Below are positions 9,804 through 22,400 of a stretch of DNA of 64,000 nucleotides, one piece after another. Each line of letters starts with the position of its first letter. Position 1 is the first letter of the stretch. The notes under the pieces were generated by a model. The model saw only the letters and a list, made by a program, of their open reading frames with translations. It ran no database searches and was not told the DNA's origin. Source of the stretch: Lamellibrachia columna (lineage: Eukaryota > Annelida > Polychaeta > Sabellida > Siboglinidae); the NCBI GenBank assembly GCA_963662155.1, contig OY759269.1, forward strand, positions 19,502,864 to 19,566,863, written 5' to 3'. The translations under genes and the position numbers were made by a program.

Positions 9804-11766
9804 TATAGGGAAACAAAATACATGTTTTGGGGGCCTTAGAGTTGATGAAAACTAAAAATTTCCAACTACAATCAAACTTTTCACGCCGGTGGTTTACTAG
9901 GAAAACATTGCTGAACTTGTCAACTTTTGTAATCCATGGGCGCCGCCATTGAGGTCGATAAACCTACGTCATCTGTGCCACTTTCTATAAACCCTAGGTT
10001 TTATTACAACTTTGCCTAGTGACGCTAGTTGTCCCCGCATGCGCATTATGTCTAGACAAAATGCGTTGTTTTGATTTTATCGAACGCAAAGCATAAAGTT
10101 TGGTTGATATTTAATCATAATTTATTTTTTTAATTTAGCCATTCTGCTATATTGAGGAGCTTTTTATTTATCAGATATTCAGTATCTGCATTGTTTGTAT
10201 CATTTGAAAAGGACCCAAGCGTACTTACTAGAGAAGCATCATCGGCATATGTAATGAGTTTAAAAAAGGTACTGGCTTGTGAAAAGTCATTAATACAGAC
10301 ACCTGTATGTATATATAATGAATAACAGAGGACCTAAAATTTAGCCTTGTGGGACCCACTGTGTTTATAGGTAAGAAATTTGAATGTATGTCATCAGTTT
10401 GTACAAATTGTTTACGGTTTGTTAAATAACTGCAATAATTTTAATGCTGAAGACTTCAACCCATAATGTTTTAATTTTGTTAAATGGATTGTGTTGTCAA
10501 GTGTATCGAATGCTTTCGATAAATAAAGAAACATGCTGATGAGTATTTAGTTGTTATCCACTTGTGTTGTGATCTTATCAACCATTTCTAGAGCTACAAG
10601 TTCAGTTGAATGGAGCTGGGTTGGTGTTTACCTGATGGGTCCACAGGCCCAAAGGTACGCAGGGTCACCAGCATGAGTGCCAGCCACCTCATCAGGTCAA
10701 GCTTCCCTGCACTTGATGGGGAAGAACATGAAGGCTTTCATTAAAGATTAAAAGACTGAACTGTTTATTGACCTCCCAAAGTTCACAGATTCACTAAAGG
10801 TAGCACAAGGATTCGTAAACGAGGCGAGTCATATTATACATGTGCAAGCATTGGTTGTTTTATACACAATTTCCTTGTTACATAAAAGCCAAAATAAAGA
10901 CTCGTCTTAATTTTGTTTCATATATGTGATCAAATATCATAGAAGCATACATTTAAGATATAACTTGCTACATAATTTGAGAGATAATTATGTTTAATAT
11001 TTCAGCATTTGTAAACATTCTAGTCTAGCCAATAAAATTGGCTGTGCTGTTTTCGTCTCTCAAATTAAAAACGATTCTTGATTCTTGTGATGCCTGCATG
11101 GTGCGTGAGTATTAACCTTGCGTTCTGACTTCGCTGCGCTCTATCGACACTGACACTACCACACTGACAGTTCGGTTGATGTTGTCCAAATATTGTGGGC
11201 ACTGCTAGTGCATTGAAGTTCGCCGTCGCCGACGTCTTCAACGGTCTTTCGCCATCAACTCACGAAAAAATCCAGTTCGAGCACATTTCTTCGAACTTGG
11301 ACAAATCGAACAAATCGCGAGGGGTTGCCCGGCCGCAATTTTGCCATTTGTGGATCTATTACTTCAATTATGGGTTTGTCCAGAGGGAAAGAGAACAATG
11401 ACAGTTCATCTTTATATCTCGCTGTATAATTGGTGCATCCGTATTGTAAGCCCAGCTTTTAAAATTCAATGGAAACATACACCGGGTGCTTAGTTTTTTC
11501 CGCAACATTGGAACCTATGACGCGACGGAAGTTTGGCATGCAACGAATTCCGCGGTCATTGGTTGGTCATTTACGGGTTTCGCCCCCGCGTCACGATAAA
11601 ATGTCCGCCGCCGGGAAATCTTACCAAAATCGCCCATTTTCAGAACAAATTCTGAGTAAACCAGTGCCAGTGGCATGAAAATGTTGATTGTAGTTGGAAA
11701 TGGTTAGTTTTTAGTAACTCTTTCAGACGCATAGCACCCAGAACATGCCTTTTGTTTCCCTTTAAG
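9804..11766. mobile_element. DNA transposon-like element with long (about 100 bp) imperfect terminal inverted repeats
   Basis: The left end (about 9804-9905, starting near TATAGGGAAACAAAA) is the imperfect reverse complement of the right end (about 11645-11766, ending TTTTGTTTCCCTTTAAGTA); the shared core includes the complement of AACTACAATCAA. A third, solo copy of the same end lies at about 54685-54770. Between the ends are a degenerate RT fragment and no recognised transposase, so this is probably a non-autonomous or composite element. It ends about 135 bp from host exon e20. No target duplication could be fixed. Confidence 0.6.
10130..10640 (-). pseudogene. Degenerate LINE reverse transcriptase fragment
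   Basis: On the minus strand and in broken frames, an RT palm can be followed. A LYLSKAFDTLDN motif appears near 10505-10535, HYGLKSS near 10450, and an intact ITYADDASL catalytic box at about 10230-10260. Jockey/CR1-type order and spacing are kept, but stops are frequent. It lies inside the inverted-repeat element. Confidence 0.65.
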
Positions 11767-11900
11767 TATAGGACTATGGACAGAAAATTAATAAAACGAT
11801 CAGAATCCAATAAGCCTTTTTTTAAATTGCTCCAGCTCAAAATGTGTGACCTTTTACCTTTTCCCTTTTCTTCTAATACATATTTGACTTCAGCACCCAC

Positions 11901-12107
11901 CAATACAAGTCGATGCATCGGACAAAAAACTGCCACTGCTGCACTTGGTACACAACAACAATCCACCGCCCTCGTGACACTCTTGACAGAACTTGGGACA
12001 CGCACGACACTGGGCATCATTGAGCATGTACTCTTCTTCACATTCGGCACACACCATCTCTCCATTTCCTTTTCTGTCTACGCAGGACATGCAGTTACTC
12101 GTGCATT
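11901..12107 (-). CDS. Exon e20 of the furin-like repeat gene (two repeats)
   Basis: A 207-bp exon, phase 1 to phase 1, with acceptor CTTCCAG and donor GTGGGT. It is the only exon carrying two six-cysteine units. The first is C-x3-C-x2-C-x10-C-x2-C-x10-C. Its last Cys is followed by two residues and then the second unit (CPKFC start, C-x3-C-x2-C-x8-C-x2-C-x11-C). The double length suggests loss of an intron between two ancestral single-repeat exons. It is the most 3' exon I can find; the downstream part of the gene is outside the window or displaced by transposons. Confidence 0.8.
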
Positions 12108-15100
12108 CTGGAAGACACACGTCACCGCATCACAGTTTATACTTTCTATCTTGTTTGTTTCCATATTCCATCATCTTTGTTTTTATCAACACAGTTTGTT
12201 TCATGAATTCTGTTTTTTACTGAATTAATTAAATTTTTTCAACATGTATGCAGTCTTATGAAGTGTCGTGGATGTGAAATATACTGTTAATAAATGAGAT
12301 ATATTTCATGCATTATCCCCTGGTACATTGTCCAAGACAACCCTAAGCTGGACAGCAGATAGTATAAGATGTGGAAACGTGGAGAAGAACAGTGGAAAAT
12401 GAGATAACAGCATGCTGCCTGACACCATCACCAAGCAGGCTGCAGACCGACAGCCGTGGCGCTCATTTGTGCCTCCGAGGGCATGAAGATGAATGGGTGA
12501 GTGAGTGAGTGAGTGAGTGAGTGAGTGAGTGAGTGAGTCAATTTATGCACTCGTGACTTCAACAGACTTCCCAGGAATAAGTGCGCACATCAATGCAATA
12601 ACCCTGAAATTATCACCGGAGTGAAACTGAGAAAATAGCAGTTTAAGCTTGACTATGATAATGCAGTCTTTTCAAGAAGATTAATGTATTCATCAATGAT
12701 ATATCATCGAAAGTGCCATTGGTGACTGGAGTGAAAGTAGACATGTAGCAACCATTTTCGAAGATAAAACAAAAATGAATTTATGTGACAGCGGCACATA
12801 AAGGATTTTATGCGAGATACCAAGGCACTGGAGGTTATTTGAGGTTACACCAATTTATGGTAGCGAGAGTATTAGTCTAGTATTACTCGCTCACGCCACT
12901 ACCAGCACCTTTATACATTGTGTTGTGTTACTATAATTTTCATTATGAATTGTTCACGAATGTTTGGTGGTTAGCTCACTTTTTTCATTCATCATTTTTG
13001 GATGGGGGGATCGAGTACCCCAGCCTTTCTGTTTGTACATGTATGGGCGGAGTGACCCCCACCGATACCATGTGAATGTGCTAGTGAATGTAAAAATGAA
13101 ATTGGTTGTTGGCAGGCTTGTTAACAAATGCAAATGCATTTGAATGTTGAGCGTTTGAATGGGCATTCAAATGCCTCCATGAAATTGTAAATGCATTTGC
13201 ATTTAAATGCGTATCTTCAACATTTGCATGCGACCCACAAACATTTGATTTGTCAAATGCAATCAAATGCTTATTCAAATGCATGTGTAATTCTTTGAAT
13301 AATTATATTTGTTAGAATCACTTACACAAGTTCACAACATGCCATTGGAAAAGTGCTCTGTAGTGAGCAATATCCTCAGCAGATTATGAAATCATTGTCT
13401 GACCTGTGAATCCACTTTCACAATGTGCTCTTTGAAAACGTGCTGTGTAAGTCAATGGCCTGAGCTGTTATTCATACAACATGAAAAGACCAACTGGTAT
13501 ATAAGTGGATGGCTTCAAAGATTACCTGTTCAAAGAAACAATGCAGACAAATGACTCCCTTGTGTTGTGTTGGCACTGTTGGGGTAGGTTGGGGTGACAG
13601 CTTGTTAGGGGGAGTAAACATTAGCAATGCCAGCCCTAAATATTTACAGCAAGAGAAAGTGATTAGTCTTAGCTGTAATTATCCACCAGGTTATCTTCCC
13701 AGTGACCCCACCAGTGGATAGTCTATTGTCTTGGGTTTAACTTCCATTCTGGCCTGAATTATCTGAATGATTACCCTTTCATTCCCTGCTATGGTTCCCA
13801 GTAAACTGTCAACTGTCTATTCCTCCCACCCATTTCAACCACCTCTGCAGGCCTGGAACTGTGTGACTCAGTATATGATTTTACATTCATGTAGTGGAAC
13901 TGGTATGTAGTGGGACTTAGTGGGTATAATACTGTACTACTGTATTTATTAAATAAATTAATAATGTGTTTATATACATTACATTGTTTTTTCTCTCCAA
14001 ATAAAACAAAACGTTAATAAAAAGTCAACATATGTGAAATTAAATGCATTTGAAAATGTGTAACCAAAACATCTGCATTCGAATGCAACCCCAAAATATT
14101 TGTATTTGCATGCGTTCCTAGAAAATGGTATTTGCATTTGAATCAAGTGAAACATTTGCATTTGCATTCAAATGCTTCGACATGCATTTGTTAAAAAGCA
14201 TGGTTGTTGGTATATTTTGATTAATAAATTGTCATTAATTTGGCCTATTTCACTCTACAATGGACTTGTGTTGTTCTGCATACATGTGTTGTATAGCACT
14301 TTCGGGGTTATTTCATTGATGCACACAATTGTGTATCAACTGTGAATGATGATGATTTTAGCGCAATAAATCACTGGTTGATGTGGCAATTAGGACAAAG
14401 TTCTATTCACTAAACCATGCCAAAACCACATCAATTGAATTAAGAGTAATGTTGTGTTGACATCAGTGCATCATGTTAAAAGTAGTGAAGGAAAAACAGT
14501 TTTGCAGCTAAATGCGTTATATGCCATGCCATTGGCTGATGTAATAATGGCATGCAATATAAAATGATTTGTCTCAAAATGCACACATTGGGTATAAACG
14601 TGTTTTGCAAAGAAGTGCTTCGTGTGTTCAAGTCGATCAATCCACTACAAGTAATTGTAAAATAGCACCACTCATCCATGAGGATGACTAATTTATATCA
14701 ATCATGGATTTGGATATCGTTTCACTAACATTTATATCAGCTCATAAGCACGATTTTGCTCATAAAAATCGATTCCACTCTTTAGCTATGATCAAAACAG
14801 AAAATTGCGTTTCACTAAGAATAAATAATAAAAACGCTCTTACTTTTGACGAGGTTAGACCACTCACAAAGCAAAACATATCCACCATTAACAGTCAAAG
14901 GCATGCCTTTAATTATTTAAATAGGCAGATTTAAAGTTGACAGAGTGGTTGTAATATTAAAAGCTTGCCTTTAATTAATTAAGTACACGTATTTAATTGT
15001 AACCAATTGGAACCAGCGAAGTGTATTGATAGAATTTTGTTTCGTTGGTTCTGATTGGTTACAATTAAAAACGTGTACTTAATTATTTAAAGTATTGCCT

Positions 15101-18100
15101 TTAATGTTACATACGCATACTTTATTAATTAAATGCATGCGTTTAATTAATTAAAGGCATGCCTTTAATTAATTAAAGACAGGCCTTTAACGTTACAACC
15201 ACGTCTTTATCTTAACATACGCATACTTAAATAATTAAAGGCACGCCTTTAATTAATTAAGTACGCGTATGTAACAATAAAGGCATGCCTTTAAATAATT
15301 AAGTACGCATATTTAATTGTAACCAATCAGAACCAGTGAAAAAAATTATGTTAATACACTTCGCAGGTTCTGACTGGATGCCTTTAGGCTTTAAATAATT
15401 AAGTATGCGTATCTAATTGTTTAGATATGCGTACTTAATTATTTAAAGCATATTAATTTAAGGCATGCCTTTAACATTACATATGCGTACTTAATTAATT
15501 AAAATCATGCCTTTAACATTACAAACGCGCATTTAATTAATTAAAGCATGCTTTTAATGTTGCAACCACGCATTTAACTTTACATACGCTTATTTAAATA
15601 ATTAAAGGCATGTCTTAAAATGACTAGAAGTGAGCCTGATCTGCTGTCATACGTTGACAAATCGTTGTGTGCGCTGTTTTACGGCATCGCGAAGGTCAAG
15701 TTTGTTCGCAAAACGTTTGCTATTCAATTTTGATAATTTTTTTAACTGTGTCTAACCAAAAAATATGTACATACCTAACCTTCATAATTGTATACTCGAT
15801 GACACAAATTCAGTTGAGGTTGTCGGCGCTCTCTGCGAGCTTTTTCATTGCAAACTGTCAAAACTTCACTGGACAAAACAACACGTCGCCGGTGTGTCAC
15901 AGAAATAGTCCTCTGTGACACAGCGACTTCTTTTTTAATTAATAATTTCTCTTCACCCAGTGAGCGAATTAGTCAAAAGTAGTTGAAAAGTGTTCGATGG
16001 ATAGCATTACCAGCTACTATTGGACAACTTTTATATTAATTTTGCCTAATTGTGCACACTTTGGAGCTTATGATGGACATTCTGATCATTAGCTTATGAT
16101 GGATTTAATAGTGAAATGCATTTTAAAAACGCTCTTTAAAATCTACAATGGATTCTGTGTTATGGTGGGTTTTTCTTATGAGCTCTTTGTCTTAGTGAAA
16201 CGCTCCCCTGATGAACCTGGATTTCATTTCAAAATACAATTAAACTGTACAAGGCTTAATTATTTCTCTTTAATTGCACCCAAGCAAAAAAAAGAATTCA
16301 CCAGCACAAGTGTGTGTAGTTGTCATTAAGCCATAGTGAGCTTTGCAAAAAAAAGGATCGCACTTCAACTTTCCATTTGAATTGCACTTTAAACAGTTTG
16401 GAGCACAAGCTGCAACAGAAAATACACACTCATCACAATCAGAAATGTTCAATGGATCCAAAATTATACTACTAGTATTGTTCGTTAGTGTCAGTCATAA
16501 TAATTTATCTAAGTTTAAATGCATGTATCATAGGTAAAATAAACATTGCACTAATTAATTTATTGCAATAACAAATCGGAATCCTTAACATTTATGCGTA
16601 CATTCACCATCTGGTAACTGCCATTTAAAAAACATGTTTCAGTGGGTCAGGAAGACTGCAAAGACTGCTACTGCAAAGACCAAATTGATCAATGTCGTAG
16701 CAGCCACCAAATAAATTAAAACCTTTATACACTTCTGTGTAAATGCTGTCAGTGCATGCTTTGAATATACATGATAACTCAATTTACCATTATTTTAAAA
16801 CATAAAAATCAAGATTAATTTTTCAGTTATGTCACAACCAACAAATCAGATTACCCGGCTACGTATATTACAACTGACAAGGTGAGATCACATTAACTCT
16901 TAATTCCAGTATAACTCATGTATGAATTTGTGCCAGCACTCACGCAAGCAAGTTTTTGATGATCTGTCAAATATGTAGCCAAATGTACACTCATTTGGGT
17001 CACAGAGCCCCAATCCATTGTTGTCACAACTGTTGCAGTTTGGGTCACAACCTACAAGAGAGGAATAACGGCGGATACAGTTGAACCTCACCTCATGGTC
17101 ACACTAGTATTACAATCACATCACGATTACAGACACCTTAGGACAGTCCCAAATGATGCCATTAGTAAAGATAATTTTGTTAGACACTTGAAAATCGAAT
17201 CACTGCAGCAGACATGAAAGCCATATGAATGACACAGGGTGTCACCAAATTGGACTCTACAGGAAGATCAAGATCACTCCGATTCTAGATGTGATCAAGA
17301 CTACATTGAAATGGTATAGTCCTGCGACGAGACGAGAAGATGATTATAATCATAAAAGTGGCCCTAAGCATGATGAAGGTGATGTGAAAGAGACCGAGAG
17401 GAAGGCCCAGGTTATGATGGATCAACAACATCAGCAGCCACCTGGAGAAAAAGAACTCCAGCCTCAAAGATGTATTAAGAACGGAATAGTAAAAAATACA
17501 CAGAATGGAAGAAGTTGATTTCTTGCCACATTGAGAGGCATTCTAGCGACACTTGAATTCCTAACTGGAGTAAGGTGAGCCTTTGGTGATTGGGCAGGTT
17601 GTTAGTCCAGTTAATATAGTTACCTTGCTATTCAGTTAGTAATGGTCTGTTACGACTGAGCAGTCACATTCTTTGAGACTGAAATCGGACAGCCAGCCAG
17701 CAACAACAATACAACACCATCTACCATGGATTTGTGTTTCACACTTCCTTGTTTTATTAAGGTCACAGGCTCCCCAACACCTGTATACCAATATCTCAGC
17801 AATCTTTCAACATACCAACTTTTCAACAGATGTTGCTTGTATGAAATGAAGAAAAAAAATTCAACTCATTTGTATATTGATAACCATGGTAACCAGCTAT
17901 CATCTCATGCCTCAATGGTGGCGGAGGAAGTGGTGTGCCAAAATGTGCAAATATTTCTGATTTTGCTTCCTTTGTATACATTGTTGACATGTAATTGTGA
18001 GTAGTGAATAAATTTTAGTTCCAGATAATCTGATATTTATGTACCCATGGTGGGAAAGAACATACCAAACATTCTTTTATAACTACCATTAAATATTTAG

Positions 18101-19418
18101 TATCATATTTTCAAAATAACTCATCACACACAATACAAAGTCATAAACAACTTGTTAATGTTTGAGCTATCTAGCATTAAAACGTCTTCCTATGTTACGC
18201 AGATGGACATTTGGCACCTGACTTCATCAACATTTATGCATGACCTGGGTGCCAGACTAGAAGTGGTTACCATATTTAGAATATGCAATTGAGTAGAACT
18301 ATACTTATATAATTTGCCTTCATTTCACACAAATAACATCTGCTATAAATGTGGTTGCTGAGATAAGGGAATACAGGTATTGTTGAGGTAAATTACAGTA
18401 AGATTCCAACAAGGTCACATGTTAGACAGCAACAAATCAAGCCAACTGTTACCAGCTGGGCGCAGTGTCTGTAATCAAGTGCTAACTAATATAGCTGAGT
18501 GAACTGGAGCAATGCGGAGTGAACGAAATTGTCGAAGCTTCGAAATGGCAGCAGTATTTATTTCATTACATGCAAGTTGCAAAGTTATTACAGGATATAA
18601 GGAAAAAATAGCTGTGTAACACAGGAGATTCTCTAGAAACCCCACAGGGCTTATTATGAGATCCACCTATAAATGTTTGAAAGGATCATTTTTAACGCAA
18701 GATCGGGAGGTGACAGGACTGGTCAATTGGGTAGTGAAATGGCTTAACAGAAGGAGAAGACAGAGTGGTAAAAAGGAGAGGTACCTATGGTAAATGAGAA
18801 AATCAAGTCTCTGATGTAATTTTAAAAAACAGAGTCTGAAAGGCATCACTGTTGTATATAACAGTTTTATAATTCTACACAACTTCTCACCCTATATTTT
18901 CATGAACACATTCGCTCGTCAATATTTAGACTTTTATGCCATTTAGAAAGCTTTTATAATCTATGTTTTGTGAATTATTTTCACACTTTTATTTATTACA
19001 GAAGTCCAATGATTGAGTATTGGATTAGTCAATTTTACACTTTTAATACATGACGTGTGTGTATTTATTTTAACTTGTTTTACATGTACCCTGGGGTGGG
19101 GGTTGGGCCTCTATTACTGGAGGCCTGGTGGGACAAAGGACCGCCCCACCTTTGCTACTTCTACTTCTGTCATTTAATAATTGTTTCTCAATTAACAACT
19201 TTGTATTGGCAACTAAGCGATATCTCATTTGATATACATGTATTGTATTTTATTGTATTGTTCTTGATGAGTATGTTTGTGCTAGCTGCCAAGCTACTTT
19301 TCATTGATTCATATTATTTTCTTTTGGTACAATTATTAAATGACCTTTACCAACAATCACTCTTTGTGTGTTCCTGTAGCAAACAAGCTCAGGGTTCTGC
19401 CATTAAACATCAGCAGGG

Positions 19419-19475
<57 letters not shown>

Positions 19476-22400
19476 GACGACCGGTATCAGTGCCAGCCTC
19501 AACAAAGACGAGAGCAACTATGACACGAACATTTTATATGGTTACATTGTAATGATGACTCACCTCCACATAACTTGTCTGACTTGATTCGATAGCCTTG
19601 TATACAAGTGTCACACCTGTTTGGGCCATTTGTCTCACAAGAGACACAGTGACTGGAACAGGCTGCAGTTGATGATCACAGTGTTAGAAAACATGTCCAA
19701 TAGCACAACAAAATACAAGGCAACATTAAATATACCAAGTCTGATCATTTTTGTAATAAAATCATGTTATCTATACTATAAAGTAGATGGTGACTGTTTT
19801 GTCTGTCTGAATGTTCCCTCATATTTCCATCAATTTTGCATGTATGAAATGTTGTGTGGCCCATGGGGATGATTCGTGCATTAAAAAATCTAAATTCCCC
19901 TGGGGTGGACATTTCACGTAGATTACGCAAATCGGTAGGCTACAATAGGAATTCATCCACATAAGTTCCTTGTTACAAATGCTTAGTGAAACCGGCAGTT
20001 GGGCATGAAGTTTGTTATTGCCATAAGTGCAAGGAGTCATAAGTTCTTGCAGTGGTTGTCTTTTTTCCCGTGCAACTCTGCTAGTATATAAACTATATCT
20101 ATTCAAACATCTTGACCACCACAAACATGTTTTAATGAACTACAAAAAATGTCAATAAAATAATGTTACTGTTACCAAGGGTGTGTATTTATGAATATCA
20201 ATGTTGCTTTCAGTACATTCACGGATAACTGTTGACAATTTCCAATACCTGTGAACAAAGGCATTCGTGCATGCCAGAATATCATTAACACCCTTCAAAT
20301 TATGTTGAAATAATTATTTTAACATATTCAAAACTTGTTTTTACCTTAGTAGAAATGTTCATCATCTTATCAAGGTGACTTTAACAGTACTAATGGCATA
20401 TTAGTCAGATGACGTCATTGTACATGTGAGGAAGTTTGTAACTGGCCTCATCTCGGTTGATTGCTGCCTTGGTCTTGCATATCCACATGGCAGTATTCTC
20501 ATTCTGTGTTACTCCATATCTACCACTGTTACTCCCTCCCAGTCTATGAGACAGTTTTCGGTGGTTGTTGTCTGTGAGGGAGGAGTTGTTGATGGTGGAC
20601 TGCGACTGCTTCTTTTTACTCCTCGTGTATTGTTCTTTTGGTGAATTATCTACATTTGTCTTGTGTTCATCTAGTCTAGTATTAAACAATCTCTCTGTAT
20701 CTCCTATGTAGGCTGCACTACAACTCTTACACATTATTTGTTAGACTAGGTCACCCTGTTCTTCCAGTTTTACTTTGTCCTTTTGGTGTACCAACATACA
20801 TATCAGCGTTGTGTGGGGAAGCATGGCGTATTTCTTCAGTACCTGGTCAGCCCTCGCTGATATACCTTCTATGTATTGGATGACAACGTGTCTTCTGTAG
20901 TTCTTGTTCTTTTTTCTCTTGTTTGTTGTTTTTCTCTTCTTGTTTTCCATCATCTTTTTCAAGACCCAATGAGATAACCGGACCTTCTAGGGGCTCCTTT
21001 TAAGTATTTTTCCTCTTCCTTCTTGTCCCCTTCCTAGGAAGTTATTGTCTCACACCTTTTCATAAGGGTTCTGATTACTCCTAACTGCTAGTGCCTCGGG
21101 TGGTGGGGCGTGATTTTCAGATACTGGTCAGTGTGGGTGTAGGACAACCCATGAAATTACATTCCCTCCATCCGTATATAATGTAAATGTGATATTCACT
21201 CTAAAACATCCAAATTAAACAGAAAAACGGTCAACGAATATTTTTTTAATGTGGTTCAATAAAACACATTTGGACAGTGAAGATGGTAGAATAGATATCG
21301 TCTATATGCTATATAATATGACTTTATGATAAAATGATCAGACTTCGTACTTTTGATTTATTGTTGTTTGCATAATTCACAAATGCACGCACATGCGCAA
21401 ACAAACAAAAATACACACGTACCCCATATGTACAAAATACTTATGTATGTACATACATTATTTTGTTACTCATCACACACATATAATGAAATGTTTTTAA
21501 ACATGTAACTATCTCCAAGTAATTGTTTTAATTATGTAGATATAAATTGTACTTATGTTGTGGTTTGTATTGTAACTGTTGTACTTTGTATTGTAACTGT
21601 TGTACTCTATATTGCAACTGTTGAACTTTGCATACTAACTACTGTTGTACTTTGTATTGAAACTATTGTACTTTATAATGTAATTGTTGTACTTTGTATT
21701 GTAGCTGTTGTACTTTGTACTACATTGTAACTGTTGTACTTAATATTGTAAATGTTTTACTTTGTATTGAAACTGTTGTACTTCATAATGTAACTACTAT
21801 ACTTTGTATTGAAAGTGTTGTATTTTATATTGTAACTGTTGTAGTTCGTATTGAAAATATACTTCATATTGTAGCTGTTGTAGTTCATAATTATTGTAAC
21901 AGTTGTACTTTATATTGTAACTGTTGTACTTAATATTGTAGCTGTTGTACTTAATATTGTAACTGTTGTACTTAATATTGTAACTGTTATACTTTATATC
22001 GTAACTGTTGTACTTTATATTGTAACTGCTATACTTTGTATTGAAATTTATGTAATTTTGTAATGTAAATGTTGTACTTTGTATTGTAACTGTTGTAGTT
22101 CGTATTGTAACTATTGCAGTTTGTATGATAACTGTTACAGATTGTAATGTAACTTGTAATTTATATTATAATTGTTGTACATTGCATCATTGTTCCTGTT
22201 AATCTTTCTGATATCAAAACAAATTAACATTATAATTTAATGGATACAATATAACAGATATTACACCCATCCACAAATGTAAATACTCACAAGTACAAGT
22301 CTTATCTGAAGACTTCACAGTGTAGCCTTCGTCACATTCATCACATTCTGACCGTCTCCTCCTAAAGCTGTACATGCAGCGTACACATTTGGCCGGACAC

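Noticed and set aside
12954..13166. Cysteine exon candidate at GGCAGGCTT (13111)
   Set aside because: Only one Cys follows; the site is the hAT terminus and its target duplication.
13130..14190. ORFs rich in Asn/His/Met near 13.1 and 14.1 kb
   Set aside because: They are generated by AAATGCATTTG motifs in the hAT subterminal regions.
19057..19473. 138-codon plus ORF ending in a Tyr-Ile run
   Set aside because: Its tail is the (TA)n tract; the body is hydrophobic without a domain, and it is antisense to the host gene.
21694..21933. 79-codon Val/Thr-rich ORF
   Set aside because: It lies entirely within the 21-bp minisatellite.
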